Positions 6,358 to 15,711 are shown, counted from the first letter of the stretch. The stretch: DNA of 47,074 nucleotides from B1SED10-16 sp046498365 (GCA_046498365.1 JAWOAV010000011.1:1-47074), one strand, 5' to 3'. Numbers and translations: made by a program. Notes: generated from the sequence alone by a model not told the origin.

Positions 6358-8292
6358 TCAGGCCTTTTGAATCAGCGAGTTTCCAGTCATGTCTGCCGGT
6401 TGTTCAATCTCCATGACCTCGAGAATCGTCGGTGCAATGTCTCCAAGCACCCCGTTGCGCAATTCGCACCCGTTCCTCTGGGCAGTGACCAGGACAAAGG
6501 GGACGTCGTTTACGGTGTGGGCGGTATGCGGTTTTCCCGCTTCCTTGAGTTTTTCCGCGTTTCCATGGTCGGCCGTCACCATGACCGTGTAGCCGTTTTC
6601 AAGCGCTGCGCCTACCACTTTTTCCGCGCATTTGTCCACTGCCTCGCATGCCTTGATGACTGCTTCCATGATGCCGGTATGCCCCACCATGTCGAGATTG
6701 GCAAAATTCATCACAATAAGGTCATATCTCCCGGAACCGATCCGCCCAACCGCTTCCTCGGCCAGTTCAAAGGCGCTCATTTCCGGCTTTTCATCATAGG
6801 TGCGAATTTCCCGGGGGGATGGGATCAAGGCCCTTTCCTCGTTTTCAAAGGGTTCCTCCTCGCCGCCATTAAAAAAATAGGTGACGTGCGCGTATTTTTC
6901 CGTTTCCGCCATTCTGAGCTGCCTGAGACCTTGATTGCTGATGACCTCCCCCAGGATGTTTTTGAGATGGACCGGCCCGAAAGCCACGGGCAGGTCAAAC
7001 GTTTCATCATACTGGGTCATGCACACGTATGCCGAAAGGGCCGGTTTTTTCTCCCGCACAAAAAAATCAAAGGAATTCTCCGTAAAAGCGCGCGTAATCT
7101 GCCGGGCCCGGTCGGGCCGGAAATTGAAGAAAATGACGCCGTCCCCGTCTTCAATGCCGCCAAACGGGTTTCCGCCCTGTCCGGTCATTGCCACAGGCCT
7201 GACGAACTCGTCGGTTTCGCCTTTTTCGTAGGCATGCTTGACGGCTTCCACGGGATCCGTTTCCACCGTCCCTTCTCCCTGGGTATAGAGGCGGTACGCC
7301 TTTTCGGTCCGCTCCCAGCGGGTATCCCGGTCCATGGCGTAAAACCTCCCGCACAGGGTTGCAATGCGCCCCAGACCTTTTTCCCGGCAGGCCCGTTCAA
7401 CGCGCTCGACATACCCGGCCCCGCTGTCCGGGGGAGAGTCCCTTCCGTCCAGGATCGCGTGGATACATACGTTTTCGACGTTCTTTTCTTTTGCCATATC
7501 GATCAGGGCAAGCAAATGATGCAGCTGGCTGTGAACCCCCGCCTCCGAAACCAGCCCCATCAGGTGAAGGGAAGCGCCGTTTTCCCGGACCTTTTCCATG
7601 CAGTCCGAGAGCGCCGGGTTCTCGAAAAGAGAGCCGTCTTCAATGGCCAGATCAATCCGCAGAAGCACTTGGTAAACGATCCTGCCGGCCCCGAGGTTGA
7701 GGTGCCCCACCTCGGAGTTGCCCATAACTCCTTCCGGAAGACCCACCGCTTTTCCGGAACAGGCAACGCGGGTATGGGGATACTGGCTGCAAAGCCGATC
7801 AAAACAGGGGGTGTCGGCAAGCCATATGGCATTGTTTTCATCGTGCGCGCCGATCCCCCATCCATCCAGGATCAGCAGCAGGCATTTTTTCCCGGCCCGG
7901 TTTTCGGATTTCATTTTCTGTTTTTCCGCCTTTTTTATAAATTGTGCGGCGTTTTCTTTAACGGCATCGGTCCACAGGCTTTCGATGTCATAGAACCGCC
8001 GCACGGGTTCATAGAAAACATGAATGACCACGTGCCCGTAATCCAAAAGTACCCAGTGTCCTTCCTTAACCCCCTCGACATTCAAGGTCCTGATGCCCGA
8101 TTTCCGGAGATCTCTTTCGATGAAATCCGCAATGGCGGTGACCTGCCTGTGGGAACGGCCGGATGCAATCAGAAAGTAATCGGTCACATCCGATATCTTT
8201 CGGACGTCAAGAATGACCACGTCCTCGGCCTTCCGGGCCAAGGACGCCTGCACGCACAGGTAAAGCGTATGATCGATACCAACATTTGTCAT
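6358..8292 (-). CDS. gpmI: RsfS-GpmI fusion: ribosomal silencing factor plus cofactor-independent phosphoglycerate mutase
   Basis: One uninterrupted frame of 644 residues. Residues about 8-110 are RsfS (ILDVRKISDVTDYFLIASG, then EGVKEGHWVLLDYGHVVIHVF), which binds ribosomal protein uL14 and blocks subunit joining in starvation. A 20-residue charged linker follows. Residues about 134-644 are a full-length phosphoglycerate mutase, which interconverts 3- and 2-phosphoglycerate with two Mn ions: LLLILDGWG (Asp143), catalytic Ser193 in GNSEVGH, HAILDGRD and TADHGNAE. Met127 (7914) has AAGGCGG about 10 bases upstream, so a separate GpmI of 518 residues may also be made. The gene overlaps nadD by 4 bases. 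RsfS after nadD is the usual order; fusion to GpmI is unusual. Confidence 0.92.
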   Translation of the reverse strand: MTNVGIDHTLYLCVQASLARKAEDVVILDVRKISDVTDYFLIASGRSHRQVTAIADFIERDLRKSGIRTLNVEGVKEGHWVLLDYGHVVIHVFYEPVRRFYDIESLWTDAVKENAAQFIKKAEKQKMKSENRAGKKCLLLILDGWGIGAHDENNAIWLADTPCFDRLCSQYPHTRVACSGKAVGLPEGVMGNSEVGHLNLGAGRIVYQVLLRIDLAIEDGSLFENPALSDCMEKVRENGASLHLMGLVSEAGVHSQLHHLLALIDMAKEKNVENVCIHAILDGRDSPPDSGAGYVERVERACREKGLGRIATLCGRFYAMDRDTRWERTEKAYRLYTQGEGTVETDPVEAVKHAYEKGETDEFVRPVAMTGQGGNPFGGIEDGDGVIFFNFRPDRARQITRAFTENSFDFFVREKKPALSAYVCMTQYDETFDLPVAFGPVHLKNILGEVISNQGLRQLRMAETEKYAHVTYFFNGGEEEPFENEERALIPSPREIRTYDEKPEMSAFELAEEAVGRIGSGRYDLIVMNFANLDMVGHTGIMEAVIKACEAVDKCAEKVVGAALENGYTVMVTADHGNAEKLKEAGKPHTAHTVNDVPFVLVTAQRNGCELRNGVLGDIAPTILEVMEIEQPADMTGNSLIQKA

Positions 8293-8957
8293 GCATACAA
8301 CCTTTTGTCAAAAATATATGCGGCCACCGGTTCAGGGACCAGATATCGGATCGAGCGCCCCTGCTTCACCATCCGCCGGATCGCGGTGGCGGAAATCCCA
8401 AGGGGGGTTACAGGAAAAAGGGATACGGGCTGCAAGGTTTCATGAAAAAAACCGTTTTCCTCCCTGTTAAACGCGTAACCGGAAGAAACGGTCCGTTTTA
8501 TGTAGTCGCCGATGCCTGTAAAAGCCGCCTCGCCAAACGGCTCTCCGCCGTCCGGGCGGGACATGACGATAAAGGAAATGGCTTCAAAAAGTGCGGTGTA
8601 GTCCTTCCAGGTATCGATTTCCAGAAAGGCGTCCAGGCCTACGATGAGAAAGCATTGCGTGGAAGCGGAAACTTTTTGGGTCAGATCTCTGACCGTGTCT
8701 ATGGTGTAGGATCTGCCCGAACGTTTCATCTCTGCGTCAGAAACGGAAAACCCCGCTGCACCCTCAATTGCCAGGGTCAGCATGGCAAACCGGTCCGTAT
8801 CGCTGGCAAGCTCCTCTTTGCCTTTGTGCGGCGGCGTGGCGGCAGGAATGAAATGGATGTGATCCAGACCGAAGCCTTCCTTCACCTCGAGAGCAGTCCG
8901 GAGATGCCCCAAATGCACCGGGTTGAACGTTCCGCCGAAGAGTCCTTCGCGTTTCAA
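8289..8957 (-). CDS. nadD: Nicotinate-nucleotide adenylyltransferase
   Basis: 222 residues. It transfers AMP to nicotinate mononucleotide, making deamido-NAD in NAD synthesis. Motifs are the nucleotide-binding GGTFNPVHLGHL at the N-terminus and the ISATAIRRMVKQG motif near the C-terminus, both diagnostic of the family. The start is a TTG at 8957 with AAGGAT five bases upstream; an ATG start would cut into the first motif. It follows proA by 57 bases and overlaps the rsfS-gpmI start by 4 bases. Confidence 0.95.
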   Translation of the reverse strand: MKREGLFGGTFNPVHLGHLRTALEVKEGFGLDHIHFIPAATPPHKGKEELASDTDRFAMLTLAIEGAAGFSVSDAEMKRSGRSYTIDTVRDLTQKVSASTQCFLIVGLDAFLEIDTWKDYTALFEAISFIVMSRPDGGEPFGEAAFTGIGDYIKRTVSSGYAFNREENGFFHETLQPVSLFPVTPLGISATAIRRMVKQGRSIRYLVPEPVAAYIFDKRLYA

Positions 8958-9014
8958 AAGAATCCTTTTCCCTTCCGTCCGGGTATGTTTTCGGGTGTAG
9001 GGTCGCCCCGCAGA

Positions 9015-10271
9015 TCAGGTACGAACCTGACCGGATCCCCGAACCACGAATTTTGTCGTGGTCAACTCCTTCAGGCCCATGGGGCCGAAAGCGTGCAGTT
9101 TTGAGGTGCTGATACCCATTTCCGCACCCAGGCCGAGTTGACCGCCGTCATTGAAACGGGTGGAGGCATTGACCAGCACCACGGAAGAATCGACTTCCTT
9201 GAGAAACCGTTCGGCATTCCTGTAGTCGGCGGTAACGATGGCCTCGGTGTGCTGGGAACCGTAGCGGGAAATATGGGCCATTGCCGCGTCGACATCTTCA
9301 ACCACCTTGACGGAAAGGATCAGATCCAGGTACTCCTCGTACCAATCCGCCTCCCCGGCTTTGCCCGCCGTCGGCAGGATGCGGCAGGTTTCCTCGCAGC
9401 CCCGGATTTCAACCCCCGCTTCTTTGAAGCGCGCGGCGATTTCCGGCAGAAACTCCGACGCCGCACCCCTGTGCACAAGCAGCGTCTCCATTGCATTGCA
9501 GACCCCGGGACGCTGCACCTTGGCATTGAGACAGATCTCTCCGGCCATTTTCATATCGGCCGTACGGTCTACATACACGTGGCAGACCCCCTTGTAATGC
9601 TTCAGAACCGGGATTTTGGAGTTTTCAACAACGAAGCGGATCAGCCCCTCGCCCCCCCGGGGAATGATCAGGTCGATTTCCTCCTCCCGCGCCAAAAGCA
9701 AATGGATAGCGCTGCGTTCGATTACCGGTACAACCTGGACGGCTCTTTCCGGCAGGGGGGTTTGGGATAGTGCGTCGGAAATGCTTTTTGCAAGGGCGCG
9801 GTTGGAATGGATGGCTTCGGATCCGCCGCGCAGGATAACGGCGTTGCCCGATTTCAAACATAAACCGGCCGCATCGATCGTTACGTTGGGGCGCGATTCG
9901 TATACGATCCCGATAACCCCCAGCGGTATGCGAACCCGGCTGACTTCCAGCCCGTTTGGCCGTATCCATGTGCCGTCCGAAGACCCGACAGGGTCCTGGA
10001 GGCCGGCGACTTCCATGAGTCCGGCCGCCATGGCGGCTATGGTATCATCGCCAACTGTCAAGCGGTCGATCATGGCATCAGACAGACCGTTTTTCCGGGC
10101 CGCCTCCAGGTCCAGGGCGTTCTGCGATTGGATATAGGGGGCCTGGTCGGTGATCTTGTCGGCGATCGCCTTCAGGGCGTCATTTTTTGCGGCCGTTGAT
10201 GCGCAGGCCACCGCCGCAGCCGCCGTTTTCGCCGATTTCGCCATTTGCAGGACGATGTCTTCAACCGTCAT
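9015..10271 (-). CDS. proA: Gamma-glutamyl phosphate reductase
   Basis: 418 residues. It reduces gamma-glutamyl phosphate to glutamate semialdehyde with NADPH, the second step of proline synthesis. Family features are PLGVIGIVYESRPNVT, LKSGNAVILRGGSEA, the region around the catalytic Cys (KVQRPGVCNAMETLLVH) and the C-terminal GPMGLKELTTTKFVVRG. The chosen ATG at 10271 has GGAAGG at good spacing. A longer frame to 10313 adds 14 basic residues not typical of ProA. It lies 134 bases after proB in the same operon. Confidence 0.96.
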   Translation of the reverse strand: MTVEDIVLQMAKSAKTAAAAVACASTAAKNDALKAIADKITDQAPYIQSQNALDLEAARKNGLSDAMIDRLTVGDDTIAAMAAGLMEVAGLQDPVGSSDGTWIRPNGLEVSRVRIPLGVIGIVYESRPNVTIDAAGLCLKSGNAVILRGGSEAIHSNRALAKSISDALSQTPLPERAVQVVPVIERSAIHLLLAREEEIDLIIPRGGEGLIRFVVENSKIPVLKHYKGVCHVYVDRTADMKMAGEICLNAKVQRPGVCNAMETLLVHRGAASEFLPEIAARFKEAGVEIRGCEETCRILPTAGKAGEADWYEEYLDLILSVKVVEDVDAAMAHISRYGSQHTEAIVTADYRNAERFLKEVDSSVVLVNASTRFNDGGQLGLGAEMGISTSKLHAFGPMGLKELTTTKFVVRGSGQVRT

Positions 10272-10405
10272 AGACTGCCTTCCCCTCCGTGAATTTTTTC
10301 TTCTGATCCCCAACCCAAAGCCGCTGTCGATCGTCGCCTGCGGGTTGCTCTGCTACCAACATTTCCCGGGCCTTTCGACCGCTTCGGTTTTCTTATCGGC
10401 TCCTT

Positions 10406-11548
10406 TTAAAGCCCGTTGCCGATTACGGTCATGTTGTTCCGGTGAACGACCTCGTCATACGGCTTTTGCCCAAGCTCTTCCTTTATCCGGTCGCTCCGGA
10501 ACCCCTTTATTTTGCGGATGTCGGCAGCGGTGTAATTGACAAGCCCGGTGGCCAGCCAGTTTTCCCGACTGTCGTGGAGCGCAACAGGGGCACCGATGCC
10601 GAAATCCCCGGCAACATGGACAATACCGCTGGGAAGGAGGCTTTTCCCCTTTTTAAGGATGGCTTCCACCGCCCCGTCGTCGATCGTCAACACCCCTTTG
10701 GGCTTTCGGTGAAACGCAATCCAACACTTCCGGTTGGACAGCCTCTCCCGGCACGGCGCAAAAAAAGTCCCCGCAGGATTGCCGGAAAACAAGGATTCCA
10801 TGATATCATCGTCCGTACCGTTGGCGATAACCATGGGAATTCCTGCCGAGGTGACTTTCCGCGCGGCCCTTATCTTTGAAAGCATTCCCCCCGTGCCCAG
10901 CACACCCGGCATTCCGCTTGCCACCTTTTCGATTTCCCGGTTGATCTGGGCCACCAGCGGGATTTTTACCGCGTCCGGGTCGTTGCGCGGATCGCTTGAA
11001 TACAGGGCGTCAATATCGGTCAGGTTGATCAGCATGTCCGCATTCATCATCAGGGTGATGAGGGCGGAAAGGTTGTCGTTGTCGCCGAATTTGATTTCCT
11101 CGGTAGCAACCGTGTCATTCTCATTGATAATGGGCAGAACCTTCCATTCCATGAGGGTATTCAAGGTGTTCCGGGCGTTCAGATACCGGCGCCGGCTGCT
11201 GCTCAAATCATCCCCGGTCAGAAGAATCTGGGCAACCTTGTGATGGTATCGGGAAAAAGCGGCTTCATAGGTCCAGATCAAATCCGCCTGTCCGACGGCC
11301 GCCACGGCCTGTCGCTTGGGAATCTCCTCGGGACGCTTATGCAGATTCAGCTTCTTCTGGCCGCATGCCATGGCGCCGGATGAAACCAGGAGCACTTCCC
11401 GCCCCGAATCGATCAGCGAGGCGATCTGGCGGCTCAGGCTGTCGATGCGGTCGGTATTAAGTCCGCTTTTCCCGGTGAGAACGCCGCTGCCGATTTTAAC
11501 GACAATCCGCCTGGCCTGGTCAAAAACTGTTGTCCGGTCATTGCTCAT
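10406..11548 (-). CDS. proB: Glutamate 5-kinase
   Basis: 380 residues. It phosphorylates glutamate with ATP, the first and feedback-inhibited step of proline synthesis. The amino-acid kinase domain is clear (RIVVKIGSGVLTG, LLVSSGAMACG, NENDTVATEEIKFGDNDNLSA, GTGGMLSKIRAA). A C-terminal PUA domain occupies roughly residues 275-375. The start at 11548 (MSNDRT) overlaps the end of obgE by 11 bases, so translation may be coupled; the frame extending to 11671 runs deep into obgE and is not used. Confidence 0.95.
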   Translation of the reverse strand: MSNDRTTVFDQARRIVVKIGSGVLTGKSGLNTDRIDSLSRQIASLIDSGREVLLVSSGAMACGQKKLNLHKRPEEIPKRQAVAAVGQADLIWTYEAAFSRYHHKVAQILLTGDDLSSSRRRYLNARNTLNTLMEWKVLPIINENDTVATEEIKFGDNDNLSALITLMMNADMLINLTDIDALYSSDPRNDPDAVKIPLVAQINREIEKVASGMPGVLGTGGMLSKIRAARKVTSAGIPMVIANGTDDDIMESLFSGNPAGTFFAPCRERLSNRKCWIAFHRKPKGVLTIDDGAVEAILKKGKSLLPSGIVHVAGDFGIGAPVALHDSRENWLATGLVNYTAADIRKIKGFRSDRIKEELGQKPYDEVVHRNNMTVIGNGL

Positions 11549-12548
11549 GATCTTTTTCTTTATTGATCCTGTTCTCCAGTGCATCCAGGAGCCCGCTGAT
11601 GCCTGTTCCGGTGGCCGCGGAAATTCTGTGTATTTCGATGTTTCCGGCCGCTTTTTCAAAGCGCGTTGCAAGGCGGACGGCCTCCGGCAGGTCCATCTTG
11701 TTTATGGCGATGATCTGCGGCTTCTGGGCCAACTGCGGGGAAAACCCTGCAAGTTCCCGGTTGATGGTGTGATACAGTTCAAGAGGGGCTTCGGGATCGA
11801 TGGATGACCCGTCGATCACATGAAGAAGGACGCCGGTTCGCTCCACATGCCGCAGAAACCGGACCCCCAGGCCTGCACCCGTGTGGGCGCCTTCGATCAG
11901 TCCGGGAATATCCGCTGCAACAAACGGTTCGCCCCGTCCCCTTTGAATTACGCCAAGCACGGGGCTCAGCGTGGTGAAGGGATAGTCGGCAATTTTGGGC
12001 CGGGCACTGGAGATATGAGTAAGAAGGGTTGACTTGCCGGCGTTTGGAAACCCGATAATGCCGACATCGGCAAGCAGCTTGAGTTCGAGCTTGAGGGTAA
12101 AAATTTCTCCGGGGGTACCCGGCTGGGCATACCGGGGCGCACGATTGGTCGATGTGGCGAATCGCTTGTTTCCGCGTCCGCCCATCCCGCCTTTTGCGAT
12201 AACATGCGTCTGAGAGTCATTTACACAGTCGCATACAAGTTCCCCGGTTTCGGCATTCGTTATCACTGTCCCGGGAGGAACGTCAATCACGAGGTCTTCG
12301 CCTTTTCTGCCGGTTTTCTGCCTGCCCTGACCGTGGCCGCCGTCCGGAGCCTTGAAAATCCGCTTAAAACGAAAGCTATAAAGGGTTCTTCGGCGCATTG
12401 TGGTGCGAACGATAACGTCCCCGCCGTCCCCGCCGTCCCCGCCGTCCGGACCGCCGCGGGGAATATATTTTTCCCGCCGGAAACTGACGCATCCCCGTCC
12501 ACCGCTGCCGGCGGTAACGGTGATCAGTGCCTCGTCAATGAATTTCAC
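11538..12548 (-). CDS. obgE: Obg/CgtA GTPase
   Basis: 336 residues. It is a ribosome-associated GTPase acting in late 50S assembly and stress response. The glycine-rich Obg domain covers residues 1-157 (GSGGRGCVSFRREKYIPRGG, GGDGGDGGDV). The G domain follows, with G1 GFPNAGKSTLL, DIPGLIEGAH and NKMD. The variable C-terminal OCT domain is absent, a length common outside the Firmicutes. The start is GTG at 12548, overlapping the rpmA stop as GTGA, which suggests coupled translation. Confidence 0.97.
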   Translation of the reverse strand: MKFIDEALITVTAGSGGRGCVSFRREKYIPRGGPDGGDGGDGGDVIVRTTMRRRTLYSFRFKRIFKAPDGGHGQGRQKTGRKGEDLVIDVPPGTVITNAETGELVCDCVNDSQTHVIAKGGMGGRGNKRFATSTNRAPRYAQPGTPGEIFTLKLELKLLADVGIIGFPNAGKSTLLTHISSARPKIADYPFTTLSPVLGVIQRGRGEPFVAADIPGLIEGAHTGAGLGVRFLRHVERTGVLLHVIDGSSIDPEAPLELYHTINRELAGFSPQLAQKPQIIAINKMDLPEAVRLATRFEKAAGNIEIHRISAATGTGISGLLDALENRINKEKDHEQ

Positions 12549-12802
12549 GCGGCGGCATATACGCTGACTTTTTTCCGGGAACGTCCTTTGCGTTCATAGG
12601 TCACAACACCATCGATGGTCGCGAAAAGGGTGTAGTCCTTTCCCATGCCGACGTTTTCACCCGGATGAATTTTCGTACCAAGCTGTCTTACCAGCACGTT
12701 GCCAGCCCGGACGGTCTGTCCGCCAAAGCGTTTGACGCCGCGCCGTTGCCCGTTGCTGTCCCGGCCGTTTTTCGAGCTGCCGCCTGCCTTTTTGTGTGCC
12801 AT
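12545..12802 (-). CDS. rpmA: 50S ribosomal protein L27 (bL27)
   Basis: 85 residues starting MAHKKAGGSSKNGRDS, the conserved N-terminus that reaches the peptidyl transferase centre, followed by GQRRGVKRFGGQ and GNVLVRQLGTKIHPG. There is no Firmicutes-type N-terminal extension that would need cleavage. It is 73 bases downstream of rplU and overlaps obgE by 4 bases. Confidence 0.98.
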   Translation of the reverse strand: MAHKKAGGSSKNGRDSNGQRRGVKRFGGQTVRAGNVLVRQLGTKIHPGENVGMGKDYTLFATIDGVVTYERKGRSRKKVSVYAAA

Positions 12803-12875
12803 TTTTCAATACTCCAAAAGTAAAATGATCTCGCAAAACCCATGAAATCGATAAATGGTGCTTCATCGGTCGAAA

Positions 12876-13190
12876 TCAGTTGTTGACGATATTTTCGATC
12901 CTGATCGCCGTAAACGGCTGCCTGTGCCCCTGTTTCCTTCTGAAGCGCTTGCGGCGCTTATACTTGAAAACAAGCACTTTTTTGGCTTTTGCCTGCTCGA
13001 CAATGCTGGCATTGACCACGGCATTATCGACAACGGGCGTGCCGATGGTAACATTGTCACCTTCGGCAACCATCAGGACCCTGTCCATGGAAACCGCGTC
13101 GCCGATATCCCCGGCGATCTTCTCAATTCGAAGAATGTCGCCCTCATTCACTTTATATTGCTTGCCGCCAGTGGCAATCACTGCATACAT
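12876..13190 (-). CDS. rplU: 50S ribosomal protein L21 (bL21)
   Basis: 104 residues starting MYAVIATGGKQYKVNEGD, with the C-terminal KYKRRKRFRRKQGHRQPFT motif of the L21 family. It is the first gene of the operon rplU-rpmA-obgE-proB-proA-nadD-rsfS/gpmI. The start ATG is preceded by a G-rich ribosome site (GGGGGGA). A near-consensus promoter lies about 45 bases upstream. Confidence 0.98.
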   Translation of the reverse strand: MYAVIATGGKQYKVNEGDILRIEKIAGDIGDAVSMDRVLMVAEGDNVTIGTPVVDNAVVNASIVEQAKAKKVLVFKYKRRKRFRRKQGHRQPFTAIRIENIVNN

Positions 13191-13231
13191 GATGATCCCC
13201 CCATATTTCTCGTTAAATTATAAAACAAGAA

Positions 13232-13259
13232 ATTATAGATTTATAACAGAATTTGTCAA
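13232..13259 (-). promoter_or_regulatory. Consensus sigma-70 promoter of the rplU operon
   Basis: On the minus strand TTGACA (13254-13259) and TATAAT (13232-13237) both match the consensus exactly, with a 16-base spacer. Transcription would begin near 13225, leaving a leader of about 35 bases before rplU. The dsr terminator lies about 22-40 bases further upstream. Confidence 0.8.
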
Positions 13260-13280
13260 CAAAAAAAACACCCTTTGTCA

Positions 13281-13321
13281 AAACACGGAAAAGGGGCTCC
13301 CCCGAAATGCGGGAGAGCCCC
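13281..13321 (-). terminator. Intrinsic terminator of the dsrMKJOP operon
   Basis: On the minus strand GGGGCTCTCCCG pairs with CGGGGGAGCCCC (13310-13321 with 13293-13304, one mismatch) around a 5-base loop and is followed by TTTTCCGTGTTTT. It begins 27 bases after the dsrP stop and separates the dsr operon from the rplU promoter. Confidence 0.85.
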
Positions 13322-13347
13322 TCTTTACAAATGATCCCGGACGAGGC

Positions 13348-14505
13348 TTATCCCCGAACCTCCTCCTTAACCCCCACAACCGTTTTAAAAAGAATCGTCA
13401 ACACCAGAAAACCGAGCGCATACACGCCGATGGAGATGAGCACCTCCGGAACAGTCGGAATATATTCATTTACTTCATGGAGCGGATTGGGAATAAAGCC
13501 GCCCGAGATCAGGCCGAGCCCCTTGTCGATCCAGGAACCAAAGAAAATGAAGATACATGCCAGGCCAAGAACGTACTCGTTTTTGCGGGCCGGCGGAATG
13601 AGCAGCAAAATAGCCGCGGTGATGAGCATCAACAGAGACGACCACATCCATGGAATCAGTGCGCCTTTGCCGTCAAGCCCCAGAAACAGGTAAATCTTGT
13701 GATCCATATGCCCCGGCAGCTGGCTGTAGAAAGTGACGAACACCTCGCAGAAAAACAGAAACAGGCTGGCGAGGGTCGCATAGCAGACAATCTTTGCAAG
13801 GGTCTGGATCGGTTTTGTGCCGACGTCAAAACTCGTAAATTTGCGCAAAATAAAACTGAGGAGGATCAAAAACGCCGGCCCGGCGGCAAAGGCGGAGGCA
13901 AGAAACTTCGGTGCCAGAACTGCGGTGAGCCAGTACCCCCTGCCGGGAAGACCGGAATAAAGAAACGCGGTAACGGTATGAATGCTGATGGCAAAGGGGA
14001 TTGACAGGTAAATTAAGGGCTTCAGCCATTTTTCCGGCGGCACGCCTTCCTTTTCAGCCGACAGCACGTTCCAGCCGATAATAATATTCAAAAACAGGTA
14101 GCCGTTGAGTACGATCATGTCCCAGAACAGCATGGAGTGCGGGGTGGGATACAGGATCACGTTCAACAGGCGGGCCGGCTGGCCAAGGTCGATAATGATG
14201 AACAGCAGGCACATGAGCACGGCGGATACCGCGAGAAATTCGCCCAGCACGGTCATCTTGCCGAACGCTTTGTAGTCGTGAAGATAATAGGGAAGCACAA
14301 GCATTACCGCGGAGGCGGCAACACCTACCAGGAAGGTGAACTGTGCAATGTAAAACCCCCACGTGACATCGCGGTTCATGCCGGTGATGCCCAGGCCGAA
14401 TTCAAGCTGCCGCAGGTAGAACAGAAAACCGATGCCGATCAAAACCAGCAGTGCCAAAATCAGGGTCCAGTATAATTTGCTTCCACTTAGCGCTTTTTCT
14501 AGCAT
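13348..14505 (-). CDS. dsrP: DsrP, NrfD-like membrane subunit of the Dsr complex
   Basis: 385 residues, about ten hydrophobic helices, member of the NrfD/PsrC family. It is the integral membrane quinone-interacting subunit that works with the iron-sulfur protein DsrO on the periplasmic side. Typical stretches are MNRDVTWGFYIAQFTFLVG at about 43-61 and SIPFAISIHTVTAFLYSGLPGR in the middle. It is the last gene of dsrMKJOP, 18 bases after dsrO, followed by a strong terminator. Confidence 0.95.
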   Translation of the reverse strand: MLEKALSGSKLYWTLILALLVLIGIGFLFYLRQLEFGLGITGMNRDVTWGFYIAQFTFLVGVAASAVMLVLPYYLHDYKAFGKMTVLGEFLAVSAVLMCLLFIIIDLGQPARLLNVILYPTPHSMLFWDMIVLNGYLFLNIIIGWNVLSAEKEGVPPEKWLKPLIYLSIPFAISIHTVTAFLYSGLPGRGYWLTAVLAPKFLASAFAAGPAFLILLSFILRKFTSFDVGTKPIQTLAKIVCYATLASLFLFFCEVFVTFYSQLPGHMDHKIYLFLGLDGKGALIPWMWSSLLMLITAAILLLIPPARKNEYVLGLACIFIFFGSWIDKGLGLISGGFIPNPLHEVNEYIPTVPEVLISIGVYALGFLVLTILFKTVVGVKEEVRG

Positions 14506-14523
14506 AGCTCCCTCATACGATGG

Positions 14524-15333
14524 TCATATGATGTAAAATACGGAAGGATAAGTACCCAGTTCCGCCTTCCGGGTAATGGCATTGTGCTCCGCCAGTACTT
14601 TCCGGATGTCCGATGACGGGTCTTCCAGGTCTCCGAAAATCAATGCGCCCTCCGACGCCTCCACACATGCCGGCGCCTCGCCCCTGGCCAGTCGTTCCGC
14701 GCAGAAATTGCATTTTTCCACCACGCCCTTCATCCGGGGCGTAAAGTTGGGCTCGAGCTCTTCGATGGCTTCCCGTGGATCCCGGTAATTGAAGCTCCTC
14801 GACCCATACGGGCAGGCCGCTATGCAAAAACGGCAGCCGATGCACCGGTGAAAGTCCATCAATACCAGGCCGTCTTTTTCCCGCTTGAAGGTCGCCTGGG
14901 TTGGACAGGCGCGGACGCAGGGCGGGTTGTTGCAGTGGTTGCACAACACCGGGATTTTCGTTTCTTTCAGGCGGTCCGAAACAAACTGATGGTCCTGCTC
15001 AATAAACGCATGGGAAAACGTGGTCGGCCATATCCACTTGATTTCGTGATTTTCGGCCCCCAATTGGCCCACGAAATCGGGTACGTTGTGAATCTTGTGG
15101 CAGACCTGCTGCATCTTTTTGTTTATCCGGCTGTTGATCTTTCGCGTATCGATCACCATCCCCCAGCGGTTGGCTTTCAAGGCCCCGGGCCGATCCTTGT
15201 ATTTCGGCGGGGCGGACTCTTCCGAAGCCGCCGTGGTAAATTTCGGGGTGATTCCGACCAGCATGGAGCCAGCGCCCACACCGAGAATCGAATATCCGGC
15301 GATTTTCAGGAAGTTTCGTCTGCTGTTTTCCAT
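14524..15333 (-). CDS. dsrO: DsrO, periplasmic ferredoxin-like subunit with Tat signal
   Basis: 269 residues. The N-terminus has a twin-arginine signal (SRRNFLK at 4-10, then a hydrophobic stretch), so the folded protein is exported. Cysteine clusters are at 131/134/139/143, 164/167/170/174 and 208/211/223, fitting several [4Fe-4S] clusters as in DMSO-reductase-type electron-transfer subunits. It should pass electrons between the haem protein DsrJ and the quinone module DsrP. The ATG shares its A with the dsrJ stop (TGATG), so translation is probably coupled. Confidence 0.95.
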   Translation of the reverse strand: MENSRRNFLKIAGYSILGVGAGSMLVGITPKFTTAASEESAPPKYKDRPGALKANRWGMVIDTRKINSRINKKMQQVCHKIHNVPDFVGQLGAENHEIKWIWPTTFSHAFIEQDHQFVSDRLKETKIPVLCNHCNNPPCVRACPTQATFKREKDGLVLMDFHRCIGCRFCIAACPYGSRSFNYRDPREAIEELEPNFTPRMKGVVEKCNFCAERLARGEAPACVEASEGALIFGDLEDPSSDIRKVLAEHNAITRKAELGTYPSVFYII

Positions 15334-15711
15334 CAGTTATTCTCCTCCGGAAATGTATGACAGTCCCAGCAGTAAGGATCCACCGAGACGTAATTGTGGC
15401 ACCTGTCGCAGAAGTCCGCCTTGTTGGAATGGCAGTCCATGCATGTGTCCGAAAGACTTATCACATGCTCGTCCCCGTTTTCGGAGACATAGATCCGGTT
15501 GCCGTCGCGGGCGACCGAATCCCGCCATTCATGGAGCAACTGCATGTGCTCCCTTGTCATGAACGCGGTGTCTTCGACACATTTCTCCGCCTGCTTCGCC
15601 TTGTCCGTCAGCTCCAGCTCCGGCGCCGGGCTTGACTGGCCCATATTGTACCAGAACGGGAATGCAAGGATTATGAAAAAGATGATCAGGCCAGCAACTA
15701 TCTTTCCCTTA

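Noticed and set aside
6325..8445. A 706-codon open frame on the plus strand opposite rsfS-gpmI
   Set aside because: It is an antisense shadow of a conserved gene in GC-rich DNA; its translation has no family features and no ribosome site.
10272..10313. Longer N-terminus for proA
   Set aside because: The extra 14 residues are basic and not family-like, and the ATG at 10271 has the good ribosome site.
12880..14004. A 374-codon plus-strand frame across rplU, the promoter and dsrP
   Set aside because: It crosses a promoter, a terminator and two conserved antisense genes, so it cannot be a real gene.
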